64,000 nt of DNA, taken from positions 32,459 through 96,458 of the forward strand of contig BCJU01000010.1 of NCBI GenBank assembly GCA_001600355.1, read 5' to 3'. Below the pieces are notes generated by a model. That model saw nothing but the letters and a program-made list of their open reading frames with translations. It had not been told where the DNA came from and made no database searches. Source of the stretch: Meira nashicola (taxonomy: Eukaryota > Basidiomycota > Exobasidiomycetes > Exobasidiales > Brachybasidiaceae). Shown piece after piece: positions 1 through 10,360 of the stretch. How positions within the stretch are numbered: the first letter of the stretch is position 1; each line of letters opens with the position of its first letter. The position numbers were made by a program, and so were the translations under genes.

Positions 1-300
1 TAGGCGAATTGTACCGTTCAAGATATGATAGGCAAATCTTTGTTGTAATTCTAAACTTGTAACATTGATATTGTCGTCTATTCCTAAATTTCCGAATGCT
101 GTATCGCTTGGTGCCAATAAAGTTTTACTACCATTACTTTGAAGTAAAGAAATCAAAATAGGATAGCGATCCAAAAGAAAGGCAAGACTTTTATAATTGT
201 TATCACGTAAGAAGGAAATGATTCCATTGGTATTGTTTGATTGGGCTAATGAACCCGTCAAAATGGCGAAAATTAGAAAAATAGGTAATTTTAACTGCAT
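1..300 (-). CDS. Secreted fasciclin (FAS1) domain protein, N-terminal part
   Basis: Only the first 100 codons lie in the window; the gene continues beyond the left edge. The ATG is at 298-300. Residues 1-19 are a hydrophobic signal peptide ending near SLA. The following sequence matches the beginning of a FAS1 domain: TLLAPSDTAF (residues 60-69) is the conserved first box and YHILNGTI (91-98) the segment before the second box. N-glycosylation sequons occur at residues 23, 56, 79 and 95. FAS1 proteins are extracellular or GPI-anchored adhesion proteins of the cell wall. The number of FAS1 domains and presence of an anchor cannot be judged from this fragment. The family call rests on motif recognition over 100 residues. 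Confidence 0.8.
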   Translation of the reverse strand, partial: MQLKLPIFLIFAILTGSLAQSNNTNGIISFLRDNNYKSLAFLLDRYPILISLLQSNGSKTLLAPSDTAFGNLGIDDNINVTSLELQQRFAYHILNGTIRL

Positions 301-1587
301 CTAGAAAAGATTAAAAGAATAAGAATAGTGTCTTTTATGTGGAAACGGGTAATCGATCCTTTCTCTAAATAGTTTTTTATATATACTTTTTCATTTAATC
401 ATCAACATTTCTACACAGCCTCTTTATATATACATCTTGAAAGGAATCGTTGAACAAGAGCCGAATAAGCGGTAATGAAATTCATCTATACGGATATTGA
501 TAGAAATAGTAGATGCAGAAAGCATTAAATCCACGTTGCCTTTACGTACGTTCATCATTAAGTCTATTAAAGGCTTAGATTTCCATTGTTCTCCTCCATC
601 TTTACACGTCGTTCCTACCAACTTGCAAAGTGTCAAAATAAACTTCCATTGTTCCTTGTTTCAAAGAGCTACGCCTAGAACATAGATCATCGATTTTTAT
701 TAGTACACTGCACTGAGGGGCTGCAGCGCCTACCTTGTGATTCTATTTCGTCATTCTGTATGACACGCGAACCCGCTCTATATTGTATTGTTTTATGCGG
801 ACGCGCGGGTATCAGATTCGGCCAACTGTGACTTTTTACAAGGCCAAGTCTCAAAAAGCCAGAATGCTGTGTAGCGCGCGCAGCGCGTGTGCATAGCGCC
901 TGCGCAGCGCAAGCATTCCGTTCCTGCAGTAATTATCAGAGTGGGAGGATCTTTATTGTGATGATAACCTTAAATAAGTTTAGTCCAGCTTAAGTAATAA
1001 TGAATTTTGAGTATATACGTTATTCCGAGATGAGGACGACACCTTTCTAATGACTACATATGCAAAGCTCCATCTGTGCATATGTATCATCACGTGCGCT
1101 TGCAATAGAGTTGAATGAGGGACTTCTTCTATCCTATCTCGTTTACACAACTAAATGTATAATTTTGGAAAGCTATTGTGCTGCAACTGGAGAGATTAAG
1201 CAAGATCTGACATCCTAATAAAAATAGTCTATGGCTCAAACGGAGAAATGCCATCAACATATATTATAAATCCTTTGTACACCTGTGTGGTTGCTATAAC
1301 ATAAACACTTTACACAACATTTGCTTCAAAGAATCGTAACGTATGTTGCTATTCACCTTTTGACGCATGTCTTTAAATTTGTCTTCACTTCGGGTTAGCT
1401 CGGACTTTCCGAGATGCCGCGCTTACTGAGTCATTAGCGTGATTTTTTACTGGCTTCTGTAATTTAGCCTGAGCTTTCAAATTCTATATATATATATAAG
1501 GGAAGCAATAAGCTTTTGTTTCACTTCTTATTATTACCCCGCAATTAAGTTACGTCCGAGTAAGACAAAGTATATATTCCATGGAAT
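301..1587. other. Intergenic, no convincing gene
   Basis: Only short open frames of 60-70 codons without recognisable features. The stretch holds a GC-rich palindromic patch (872-910), a short (TA)n run near 1485-1498, and an ATTAGCGTGA element near 1433. The last 100 bases before 1588 presumably hold the promoter and leader of the transporter that follows. Confidence 0.6.
872..910. repeat. GC-rich palindromic element, copy A
   Basis: A GC-rich patch in AT-rich intergenic DNA, containing GCGCGCAGCGCG and, at 901-910, TGCGCAGCGC. It shares the 9-mer GCGCAGCGC with six other patches in this window (copies B-G). It looks like two imperfect units side by side. Confidence 0.55.
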
Positions 1588-3079
1588 ATGCAGGGAAGCA
1601 ATCTAGGAGAAGTAGCTAACTATCCGAGAGTGTCGATGGAGATGCAAAATCGCAATATTAGAGAGACAAGAAATGATTCACCTGTCGAGATTCAAGCGCA
1701 AATTTCTACCTGGTGAGTGGGTGAAATGATTATCCAAAAAAAAGAATTGCTGATTAAAAATTGTTATTTTCTCAAGGTCTTCTTGCTTGATCTGTCTTTC
1801 TTGTTTTACTATAATTTTCACAGGATGCGGCACACTTTTCTCTTTTGGTGTCTTTCAAGAACTCTATCAAACAATGTCACTGGAAGCAGATAATCCTTTT
1901 AGTAAGCAAAATGCTGCTACTATAGATATAATAGGAACCCTTTCTGCTTCAATTATGACACTTTTTGCGCCATTCGCTACGGCCTGGTCTAAGCGTTATT
2001 CGCCTAGGATCGTTGTTTCAGGGGGAGGTTTTTTATTTTTTCTAGGTTGCCTTTTGGCAAGTTTCTCTCATACTCTTTGGCAATTCATTTTAACCCAAGG
2101 TTTACTAGTAGGATTAGGAATATGCTTTTCCTATATGCCTGCTATGGCCGTAGCGCCAACTTGGTTCAACAAAAAAAGAGGTTTTGCATTGGGAATAATG
2201 TCTGCAGGTACAGGAATAGGAGGTTTAGTATGGGCTCCTGGTTTACGTGCGTTAATCAATAATGTAGGATTTAGGAACGCATTACGGATCTCCGGCGCTA
2301 TCACCGGTTTTTTGATTATTCTTGCCGGTGTTGTGCTTGATTGGGATCCAGAAACAAAATCCAGACTTTCTAATCAAAAAGCTGAAAATGGATCGCAACA
2401 GTTTCCTCTTTGGAAAGTCCCTCTTGTAGATATGCAATTAGCAAAAACACGAAGATTTTGGGCACATTTGATTGGTTGCGGTCTTCAATCGGCAGCGTAT
2501 TATACTCCTGTTTTCTTTTTATCCGCTTACGCTCGCACTTTAGGATATTCTGCAGCTCAAGGTGCAAATTTTATCGCTATTAATAATGCATGTAATGCGA
2601 TCGGTAAGATTTGTATAGGACTAATAGCAGATCGATTTGGAAGAATTAATACGCTTATTGTTACAACGATGATCAGCTCTTTTGGTATATTGATATTTTG
2701 GCTTCCTTCTTGTCTTTTTCAGCAAGATGGTCCAGCAAAAGGACTATTCCTTGCGTTTACTTTATCTTATGGTCTTTTCGCCAGTGGTTATATTTCTCTT
2801 TTTCCAGCATCGTTGATTGAGCTATTTGGTTTCGCAGAATTTGCAAAAGTGAATGGATTTCTTTACATGGCAAGAGGCGTTACCGTTCTGTTTGGCACAC
2901 CTCTTGCTGGCTTACTTATCAATCATAACGTAAATCTACAGCCAGGAAGTATGAAAGCTTCAGATTCTGGTTATTGGAAAATGGCAATAATGATAGGAGT
3001 GCTACTTTTTGCATCTTCAATTTCAGCATATTGTGCAAAATTCGATAAAAGAGTTCATTCTCATAGGCTCCAGGAGTAG
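1588..3079 (+). CDS. MFS transporter, monocarboxylate (MCT) type
   Basis: Two exons, 1588-1712 and 1777-3079, joined across a 64-nt intron (GTGAGT donor, AAG acceptor), giving about 475 aa. Exon 1 supplies a 41-residue hydrophilic cytosolic N-terminus; without it the protein would begin inside helix 1. GCGTLFSFGVFQE in the first helix is typical of the fungal monocarboxylate-porter-like MFS family, and about twelve hydrophobic helices follow, with GLIADRFGR in the loop between helices 8 and 9. The family moves monocarboxylates or related small solutes across the plasma membrane with protons; the substrate cannot be assigned. The spare upstream ATG at 1581 is out of frame and closes after 12 codons, so 1588 is the preferred start. 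Confidence 0.82.
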
Positions 3080-3513
3080 TTAAAGGGACAGTAGCAATAA
3101 TCTCAGCAAACGACTATGTAACAAGTTGGAGTTAAAGTGTAATTTCATAGAATCTAGTAATACTAGTAAAATAAAAATCATGCAATTATTCACTCAGGCC
3201 TATCTCAAGCCATATTTCTAAGTCAATTCGGCTATATGATTCTACTATTGATCCGTTTATTGTATTCTGAAAGCAAGCTTTTTTCCCAATAATTCCCACC
3301 AATTTTGGGAATTTCGGACATTATGGACACTTACAAGAAAAAACAAGTACGAATATTTGACTAATGACAAGCAGTACTAATATTCAAGTTGTATTAAAGG
3401 TTTATTTCAATATTTGAATTCAAGAAGGATTAAATAGAGCAGAATTAGGTGATAATAGTAAATTCAGGATTGAACAATAATCGTAACAATTCACAAATGA
3501 AGTCATTGAGACT
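3080..3513. other. Intergenic between convergent genes
   Basis: AT-rich spacer between the 3' ends of the MCT-type transporter and the enoyl-CoA hydratase. No gene, repeat or RNA recognised. Confidence 0.6.
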
Positions 3514-4615
3514 TCATTTATTCTTCTTCAGAGTCGCTTTTGCAGCACTTCCTGGCGTCATGTCGGAAAAGGTGCCTTCCAAAAGAGGCTGGAATGCTTT
3601 TAAGCCATCTTTTGAGCCTAAAATACTGTCTATATTGTTAACGTAATGTCGCATGGCTACATCAGCTTCAGGAACCAAAGCAAGGGCTGCGAAATGAGCT
3701 TCATTTTGCAGCATTCCATCGTCTAGACGTGTCGAAGTTCCGTTGTAAATTGAATCTTTTATCGCAGCAACTGCGGCTGGCATACGTCTTGCTAACCTGA
3801 TTGCCCATTCTAGCGTTACTTTGTTTATCTCTTCAAATGAACAAATTTTATTCACAAGACCAACTTTTAAAGCCTCTTGAGCGGTCAATAAAGGATTATC
3901 GATAGAAATTTCTAATGCTCGTGCTGAGCCAAGCATATTTTTTAGCATCAACGTTCCTCCTCCTCCAGGTAAGAGACCTATAGTTACTTCTGGTTGTCCT
4001 ATTCCACTTCCACGAAGACCATTTTTAGAATCTCCTTCTGGAGGCGTATCTGCCATTACACGAAAATCGCATGCAAGAGCTAATTCACAACCACCTCCCA
4101 TTGCCCTACCGTTCACTTTAGCAATTGTCACTTGAGGAATGCTACGAAGAAGTCGCGTACATTCATGATAAGAATTCAAATTTGACATTCCATGTAATAT
4201 TGTTTTACGTGCAAGCCATCGAAGGCCAAAAGCATTAAGCAAGCGCTCAAATTTCAAAGCAAAACGTAAGAATAGCATCGATCGAAGAAGTCCCTTAAAA
4301 GGAAGTTTTTCCATCAAACTATATATTTCAGTCACATCGTAATGTGAAGTAAAAATATCACGAATCCCTGATGAAATGATGACGGCACCATATTCTTTTG
4401 GGTTTAAAGAGCGTAGAATTGCGCTAATTCCATCTAAAATTTCGCCTGTAAGACTGTTTTGGAAAGGAATAAATTGTTAGTACATAATAGGATAAAGATC
4501 CTTGTGGCATTGTTCAGAATGGTACTCACAAATTGTATGGCGGGTTAAGAATTGTGATTTCCAAAACTCTCGGTCCTACTTTTTTCGATGTGACTTTCTT
4601 TTGTCCTTGTAACAT
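3514..4615 (-). CDS. Enoyl-CoA hydratase/isomerase family protein (crotonase fold)
   Basis: Two exons on the minus strand, 4615-4530 and 4453-3514, with a 76-nt intron (GTGAGT, TACTAAC branch site, CAG), giving 341 aa. Exon 1 encodes the start of the fold (EITILNPPYNF), continuing in exon 2 with FLTGEILDGI and GAVIISSG. The oxyanion loop NGRAMGGGCELALACDFRV and the EVTIGLLPGGGG segment carrying the second-glutamate region are present. Crotonase enzymes hydrate or isomerise acyl-CoA double bonds in beta-oxidation and related pathways. Against the canonical A-G-GGG loop, R-A-MGGG is normal. There is no C-terminal SKL-like peroxisomal signal (it ends KKNK). A CGCTAAAAT motif lies 127 bp upstream. 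A second paralogue is at 32043-32834. Confidence 0.85.
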
Positions 4616-5229
4616 GTTGACGATGACCTTTATAAAAGTATTCTGATGGAGGTAAGAACTACATGATCAAGATCTGCCATACATTAACTTTTTATACTTT
4701 CTACCTACTTGTTTGTATGATAAAATTGACGCGTAAGCGGTGCGCTAAAATAATGCCTAAGTTTGAATTTCTTCCGTTCATGTGGGGAGAAGGCCGAGAA
4801 TCTCGGTTTTCCTAAAAGCCAAAAATTAGAGAAGGCCGAAAAAATCGGCTTTCATGTGTACTAGCGGAGACTAAATCCATTCTTTAACTTTCACATGAAA
4901 CATTTATCAAAGTAGTACCGATCTATTCTAATTAATCGAAGCGACAATCAAGACTTAATCGTATCCATATTCTATATGGAGAATCTCGCTTACCCCTAAT
5001 CTTTTTGACAGATTAAGAAATATAGTATTATTCTTACCGGCAATATATAGGATACTGTCCGGTTAAAATGTACTGCAGCACTGCGCAATGACATTTCTCA
5101 CCGAACATGCGCAAACCCACAAACGCTTTTAAAGTTTTGAATGTCATATTTTTTAAAGATGACATTGCCACACTAGCCCGGGATTCCGATACAGTAAAGA
5201 TAGATTTATATATAAAATAAGCTATTAAG
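4616..5229. other. Intergenic with small hairpins
   Basis: Upstream region of the enoyl-CoA hydratase and downstream region of the membrane protein gene. It contains GCGCTAAAAT (4742-4751) and two short hairpins (4794-4806 and 4835-4849) behind a direct repeat GAGAAGGCCGA. A 68-codon open frame at 5034-5240 has no supporting features. Confidence 0.6.
4787..4849. repeat. Direct repeat carrying two hairpins
   Basis: GAGAAGGCCGA occurs at about 4787-4797 and 4829-4839. Each copy starts a hairpin: CCGAGA/TCTCGG with a one-base loop (4794-4806), then GCCGA/TCGGC with a five-A loop (4835-4849). The structures are short, so this may be no more than a minor duplication. Confidence 0.4.
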
Positions 5230-6081
5230 TCAAGCCACAAGTACAGGGTAAACTCTCTTGTTGGTTGCGAGTTTCAAGAAAGCTCTGATTGTACAAATTT
5301 GTTTATATGCTAAAGCAAGCACAAGTATCCCAAAAATGATGTTACTCTGTAGAGATACGGTATAGGCAAACTTGATGAACCAACGATGACAGAGAAAGAG
5401 TAACGTAACTGGACGATTAATACAAGACAATAATGCGGACAGCCTTAGAAGTGATATGCGCAACTTTTCATCAGCTTCATTTGCCACAAAAGTCTGAAAA
5501 AGCAAGGTGGCATAGGTCAATTGCTCTAAAGTGCCTTGAAATAACCAAATGTGTCCAATAATATCCGGATGAGGAAGCCTGAGAGTGATTTGAAGAACGA
5601 ACATCGTAGCAACAAATGTCACTAAATGATGAAACAGAACAGGAAATGACATCGATCCAACAAATATATATTCAGCAATATAGCTTCCAATCAACCCAGA
5701 AGCTGCTGTAATCGAGTTCTGTCGAAATTTGAAAAGAATCAGAGGAAGGATATTTGACGATGTTTGGTAGGAAAGATATAATGCTATGCCTTGCACTTGC
5801 TTAAAAACAATATAAGTAATAGTGAGAATATGTACTAATCGGAAACATGTTGTCCTTTTACTACGTTCATTTAGCTTTTCCCATGTTTGATTGCCAAAGA
5901 AGGCGCTCGTAAATCCTATAAATCGGTAAACAATTTGCATCAAAAAGTATGAACGAACTGCAGCTTCAAGAAATTTTGCTAATAACATAGAAATCCTTTC
6001 AAAACCCTCTCGATTACTCAAAAAAGTTGATGTATGTTGTAACATTTTCTGAATTTTTGAAGTTGAGAAAGGTTTGGTCAT
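5230..6081 (-). CDS. Multi-pass membrane protein, TLC-domain-like
   Basis: An uninterrupted 283-aa frame with about six hydrophobic helices. The first 40 residues are hydrophilic. A charged loop (WEKLNERSKRTTCFRLVH, about residues 70-88) is followed by helices, and FHHLVTFVATMFVLQ (about 153-167) resembles the HH-containing helix of TRAM-LAG1-CLN8 proteins such as TMEM56/TLCD4. If that is right, it sits in the ER or plasma membrane and acts in lipid or sterol handling. The similarity is motif-level only, and the lysine-rich ceramide synthase signature is not evident, so ceramide synthesis is not claimed. The ATG at 6079-6081 is the only suitable start. Confidence 0.55.
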   Translation of the reverse strand: MTKPFSTSKIQKMLQHTSTFLSNREGFERISMLLAKFLEAAVRSYFLMQIVYRFIGFTSAFFGNQTWEKLNERSKRTTCFRLVHILTITYIVFKQVQGIALYLSYQTSSNILPLILFKFRQNSITAASGLIGSYIAEYIFVGSMSFPVLFHHLVTFVATMFVLQITLRLPHPDIIGHIWLFQGTLEQLTYATLLFQTFVANEADEKLRISLLRLSALLSCINRPVTLLFLCHRWFIKFAYTVSLQSNIIFGILVLALAYKQICTIRAFLKLATNKRVYPVLVA

Positions 6082-7010
6082 TATGATCCTGAGAAGAGAA
6101 AAGTTATACTCTATTTATAGTTTAGGATCTTCTCCAAATATTTTCTACTATAAACGTATACGACTCTACATATTTTGAAATTTCGTTATATTCGTCTGAG
6201 GACATATGGTAGAGAATGAAGAAAAATTATTATTCCGCCAAGGATGCAGTTACTCGATTTCTGAATCTAGGCCTTTTCCAACATTTAAGAAAGTATTGAT
6301 AAGATATCACCATCAAGCAGATTTAATACATAACGGTCATCCTAATAAGACTACTTACATACAAAAATCAGGAAATCGTCCCGTATATGTGTCCGTTAGA
6401 CGATTCATGTATGCTTGTACTGTTATGCATAATTTTCTAGACCGCCGGATAAAAGTCTTTAATGACGGCTCAAGCGGATGTGTCTAGAGGTCTATTAGAT
6501 GTAACGATTTTTCTTTTCAAGGAAAATATCGAGGTAAACAGACGGTGCTATATACATAACTCTACTTCATTAATTTTACGTTCTAGAACTTTATTATTTA
6601 ACGTCTACACAGATCTCTCGCCAGAATAGCTCAGCAGGAAATGTATTTTTTAGCGCTCCCGGAAAGGTCAGAATATGTTAACACATAAGGCGTGCGCTGC
6701 GCAGCGCTATTACCAAAAGAAGGGTAAATCTGCTTTTAAGCCTAATATGGATATGATTTGTAAATTCTCGCTTGAATATAAAAAGACACGCTTTATGTAT
6801 ACCGGTATAGCGGCCCTTTATAAGAAATTTTTGTCGCCAAACGATTCTATAGATTTATGCATTTACTTGCATATAGATGTAAGAAAGTACGGTACGTAGA
6901 TCGTTGTGAAGAGGCGCAAGTCTTACGCAGATTCAAGGAGCAGTAATTCACGCCGCCAAATCTTTCTATTATACACAAATATAAGGAAAGCAAAATGATT
7001 TATTTTTGGA
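6082..7010. other. Intergenic, with palindrome copy B
   Basis: Two open frames (93 codons at 6206-6487, 74 codons at 6675-6899) have no signal peptide or domain support and are not called. The stretch contains the perfect GC palindrome at 6694-6707 and a TTTTAGCG element near 6649. Confidence 0.6.
6694..6707. repeat. GC-rich palindromic element, copy B (perfect 14-mer)
   Basis: GCGCTGCGCAGCGC is identical to its own reverse complement. It is the clearest copy of the family found at 872, 11190, 14093, 31353, 44397 and 53358. Confidence 0.75.
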
Positions 7011-8444
7011 TTAAAAAAGAATTGATCTTTCCTTGTACAAAGTTGCGGAATCCAACACTTGACCTGAGGCAGAGGAAATAAAGTTGTGAGTCATATGAGT
7101 GATGTTATGGAATGTGAGTAGTGAATAACCGAATTTTGTATTATTTGCGTAAGTGACATAACTTGGTAGAGGATTAGAAAGAGGATCTAAACCTTCAAAA
7201 TGACCTGCAGCACCATTTGTTAGATAAAGTGGAGCTTTAGGATTGTTTAAGCCATTTGGATCGGTAATATTTTTTGCAATTGGAGCATTCCTTTCCATTG
7301 CATGAACATGACCTGATAAGACAATGTCAACGTTATATTCGTTGAACAATGGTTCGAAAGCTGCTTGACATGTATAGCATAAACTGCTTGCAACATACCA
7401 AGGTCTATGACCTAAAGCAACAACCCAAGGTGTAATTGCCCGATTGACAGATTTCAAATCTTGCTCGATCCATGCTAATTGAGCACCAGTAGGAGCAAAT
7501 GGTCCTTCATTATCTCCTTGACCTCCTCCGAATGCATCAGGAGCGCCAGGGAAATCTGTTTCTGTAGTATAATGAATGTAATGAACCATTCCATAATTAT
7601 AACTATACCAAAAGTTACCTACACCTTTTGAAATATCTGCAGGCATACGAAAACGGTTAATATACCCTGTAAAATTTGTTTGGCCAACAGGACAGATACT
7701 TTCCGTATATCCTTTCGTACCACCGTTGTCACAATTTGCTTCATGATTTCCGACAGATACCATATATGGTTTAACGGAAGTAATGTTTTCTAATTGAGTA
7801 TAAAATTCTTCATTAATTTGCTCATACACTTGAGGTCCTGTCGATAAATCAAAAGGTAAATAACCCAATAATTCTTCTTTTAACCAATAATCTGAATATG
7901 CAAAATCTCCTGGATGTAACAAAAAGTCAAATTGATCCAAAGTTGTCGATAATCTTTGAATAGTTGTAATTTCTCCTGGCGCTAAAGCAGGTGGATATTT
8001 TTCATTAAAAGATAAACCCAAAGCACCAAAAGTTCCCATATCTGCCACCATGGCAACCGTGTGAGGTGAACGATCACCATCTACACGAGAAGTTTTAAAG
8101 TTAAATGTTTGATTGGCAAATGAATTGCTTACGCTGTAGTAATAGGTGGTATAGGGTAAAAGACCTTTTAAAACAACATGATTAAGATAAGTTGTAGAAG
8201 TTGGATAAGTGACCGATTCAGAACTTGAAGCTTGTTGCCAAAGTGTATAAGGTGTTAGACCATAATACACTGTTGGTTTATCTAATTTTGCATGAGTTGA
8301 CCATGAAACTGTCATGCCAAACGAACCATGAAATGCGGTATGATGTTGACTTGGACGAACATTATCATTGATAGATTGTGAACATAAAGCTGGTATGATT
8401 GCAGCAAAGGCAATAAAGACCATCAAAAGAGCACGTCCAATCAT
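7011..8444 (-). CDS. Secreted purple acid phosphatase (metallophosphoesterase)
   Basis: A 477-aa single-exon protein. Residues 1-22 are a signal peptide (cleavage near ALCSQS). An N-terminal fibronectin-like domain (about 35-120, with VSWST and YYYSV) precedes the catalytic domain. All metal-binding blocks are visible: VADMG (D135), HPGDFAY (G179-Y183), VGNHE (232-235), VALGHRP (H346) and SGHVHAMER (378-384). The enzyme hydrolyses phosphate monoesters at a binuclear metal centre outside the cell and would serve phosphate scavenging. Several N-X-T sequons fit secretion. A TATA-like element lies 69 bp upstream of the ATG. No truncation or missing ligand is seen; length is normal for fungal members. 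Confidence 0.93.
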   Translation of the reverse strand: MIGRALLMVFIAFAAIIPALCSQSINDNVRPSQHHTAFHGSFGMTVSWSTHAKLDKPTVYYGLTPYTLWQQASSSESVTYPTSTTYLNHVVLKGLLPYTTYYYSVSNSFANQTFNFKTSRVDGDRSPHTVAMVADMGTFGALGLSFNEKYPPALAPGEITTIQRLSTTLDQFDFLLHPGDFAYSDYWLKEELLGYLPFDLSTGPQVYEQINEEFYTQLENITSVKPYMVSVGNHEANCDNGGTKGYTESICPVGQTNFTGYINRFRMPADISKGVGNFWYSYNYGMVHYIHYTTETDFPGAPDAFGGGQGDNEGPFAPTGAQLAWIEQDLKSVNRAITPWVVALGHRPWYVASSLCYTCQAAFEPLFNEYNVDIVLSGHVHAMERNAPIAKNITDPNGLNNPKAPLYLTNGAAGHFEGLDPLSNPLPSYVTYANNTKFGYSLLTFHNITHMTHNFISSASGQVLDSATLYKERSILF

Positions 8445-9139
8445 TTTTTCACTTTAAAGAAGAGGTGGATGTTTGGTCCTAATTAAAAGATAGCCTCAAT
8501 TACATATATATATATTTATATCTCACATGGAACATTAAAACTTTCGACACTTCTGAATCTTCTGAATCTTTTATCTGCATGCATGGCAGGGAACGTGGAC
8601 TAGCGGGAATTCAATCTTAATTAATTTATTCATTATAAGTGCAGATCAGGAACTTAATTATTATTATATCTTTTTATTCGCGAAAATGTGTGTGCATATA
8701 TGCAAGTTGAAAAACGCTAAGGAAGCAAGCAGCTGTGCCGAATGTACCTGCGGGGCTTCTCACAAGCCGGCGGTTAAGTTTTTACTAACTGATTTTTCAC
8801 AATGTTCAAAGCTTAGAGTAGGATTTCCTTCGTTTGATGCCGTGCCGCACAGCGCAAAGAAGGAAGCCAATTTCAAATTTAGTCTAAAATAAATTCCAAG
8901 ATTGTGAAGTGTGTTTGTTATTGGAAAGTGCTTCTTGACCGAAAATAAAACGTAAACAGAGAGTTCGCTGAGAATAATTGAGCCACGAATTAAACAAAAC
9001 AGAATAATTATATTTCTATTTTTATGAAGCCTACACCAATACTGTCTGAGAGCGGTAACAGTCGTTATGTTATTTAGACCGTATACTCTTTGTCATTCTT
9101 CCTATGTACAAGGGACAGTGAAAGATTTTTGTTGGCTCT
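8445..9139. other. Intergenic, divergent/terminator spacer
   Basis: Contains the phosphatase promoter (TATA-like element at 8513-8520 in a TA-rich run). A 68-codon open frame at 8686-8892 is unsupported. No repeat or RNA recognised. Confidence 0.55.
8513..8520 (-). promoter_or_regulatory. TATA-like element of the phosphatase gene
   Basis: TATAAATA on the minus strand, 69 bp before the ATG at 8444. The same octamer occurs 70 and 87 bp before the ATGs of the xylanase and Cys-rich genes. It lies in a TA-rich tract, so chance is possible. Confidence 0.5.
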
Positions 9140-9526
9140 TCAAGTTGGTTTAGGAGGAAGAGGTTGACCTTGAGGATAAGATTGGTATTGCATACCAACA
9201 AACGGACTATCGGTGTATTTTGGAGAATTATCCTTCGAAGCGTCTTTATAAGAGGGTGGACTTCCTCCGCCGTGTGAAGAAATTTCATTAACGCCTTGAT
9301 TGAGAACGGGTCTTGAAGCAAAAGAAAAATCTAATTAGAAAAGATAAACAATACACATTCCTTCATTCAAACCAACTCACCCATTCGCGCCGTATTGTGA
9401 ATTCTTTGCACCCGAATCCTTTCCAGGTTCTGATTTACCCTTACCAATTACGATAGGAGCGGGAGCAGCAAGAGATACTGCAAGCAGGACGAAACAAGAA
9501 ATTGCAAGAAGTGAGAATGAACGCAT
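9140..9526 (-). CDS. Small secreted protein, two exons
   Basis: Exons 9526-9381 and 9311-9140 join across a 69-nt intron (GTGAGT donor, AAG acceptor) to give 105 aa. Neither exon stands out alone, but the spliced product is a tidy secreted protein. A signal peptide (residues 1-20, MRSFSLLAISCFVLLAVSLA) precedes a mature chain of about 85 residues rich in Gly, Ser, Pro, Asn and Lys, with no cysteines and no transmembrane segment. It looks disordered. I do not recognise a family. It could be a wall-associated or effector-like protein; that is inference from size and export signal only. If the TAG 19 bases upstream of the assumed acceptor is used instead, a shorter 3' end results. Confidence 0.62.
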
Positions 9527-9913
9527 GATATAAATGAATAAAAGAAGTGACCAGCACTTTGAATAAAGAGAAAAAAGAAGAAACGAAGGAAATGATATTG
9601 CTGTAAAACAAAAGCAAAAATTATTGCTGCTTTTATACCTTTTAGATATGTTCCTGATTTGCCTGTCCTTCCAGATTTACGCCAAAGCACATGACAAAGG
9701 CAAAATTTCACTGCTTCCTCAAATGCACCAACGCCACACAAAATAAACGCGAGGTACGCCAACTTATACCGCGCTAGCATCAATTGATGTGTGAATGTAA
9801 GATCCTCAGGAAAAATAGTTGAAGGCAGATACTTCAGCCTATTTTCTATTCATTCGCATGGATTTTATGCATTTCCTAGTTCTTAATTCATTGATGTGTG
9901 AAATGAATATCGA
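9527..9913. other. Intergenic
   Basis: Upstream region of the small secreted protein. A longer minus-strand open frame here (9448-9783) overlaps the signal-peptide exon in another frame and lacks features of its own. Nothing else recognised. Confidence 0.5.
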
Positions 9914-10360
9914 TTAAAGATCGCTGAATATAGTAATAATGATACTTATAAGTAGCCAAACTGCTAGGATACGATTGGCGGATGTCAATCTCGGCGCACT
10001 GCTTTGAAGGTATGTCGTGGCAAGAGTAGTATCATTATTTGCTACTATCACAGCTCGATTATAAAGTTGTATCGATGGGTTGTAACGCAGGTCAGATAAG
10101 CAACTACCTCCGCCAACACATGTGCTCTCTTTTTTGTCATTGAGAAAAAGGCATAACGTGTAATTGAAGGGATTGATGAACCAAATAGTACTGTTGTCTG
10201 TCAAGCTAATTGTAGTCGCTTGTTCTTTATTAAAAGGTGTACCGCCTTGAGGAAAGTAAGTAGTAGGTACGACAGATTTCGTTTCACCTTTAAAGCAAGT
10301 TCCAGTACTACCTATTGCTATTTGAGGAACATACCAAGGATACTGATTATTTCCAAATTT
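9914..10360 (-). pseudogene. Truncated secreted/GPI-type protein fragment
   Basis: An open frame of 148 codons without an in-frame ATG near its beginning; it is closed upstream by TAA at 10361-10363. The sequence has paired cysteines (GTCFKGE, STCVGGGSC), several N-X-T sequons and, at the very C-terminus, a small-residue stretch (SSAPRLTSANR) followed by a hydrophobic tail (about 15 residues). That layout is typical of GPI-anchored wall proteins. No exon with a signal peptide could be found upstream, so this is either the last exon of a gene whose first exon I cannot locate or a decayed copy. A CAG that could be a splice acceptor lies at its 5' end. Function unknown. Confidence 0.4.

Noticed and set aside
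6206..6487. 93-codon frame with a YACTVMHNFLD stretch resembling the C-terminal LHN motif of Harbinger-type transposases
   Set aside because: Only that short motif matches; no DDE residues, no terminal repeats, no further frame upstream. Too weak to call a mobile element.
9448..9783. 111-codon minus-strand frame with hydrophobic stretches
   Set aside because: It is an alternative frame over the signal-peptide exon of the spliced small secreted protein, which is better supported.
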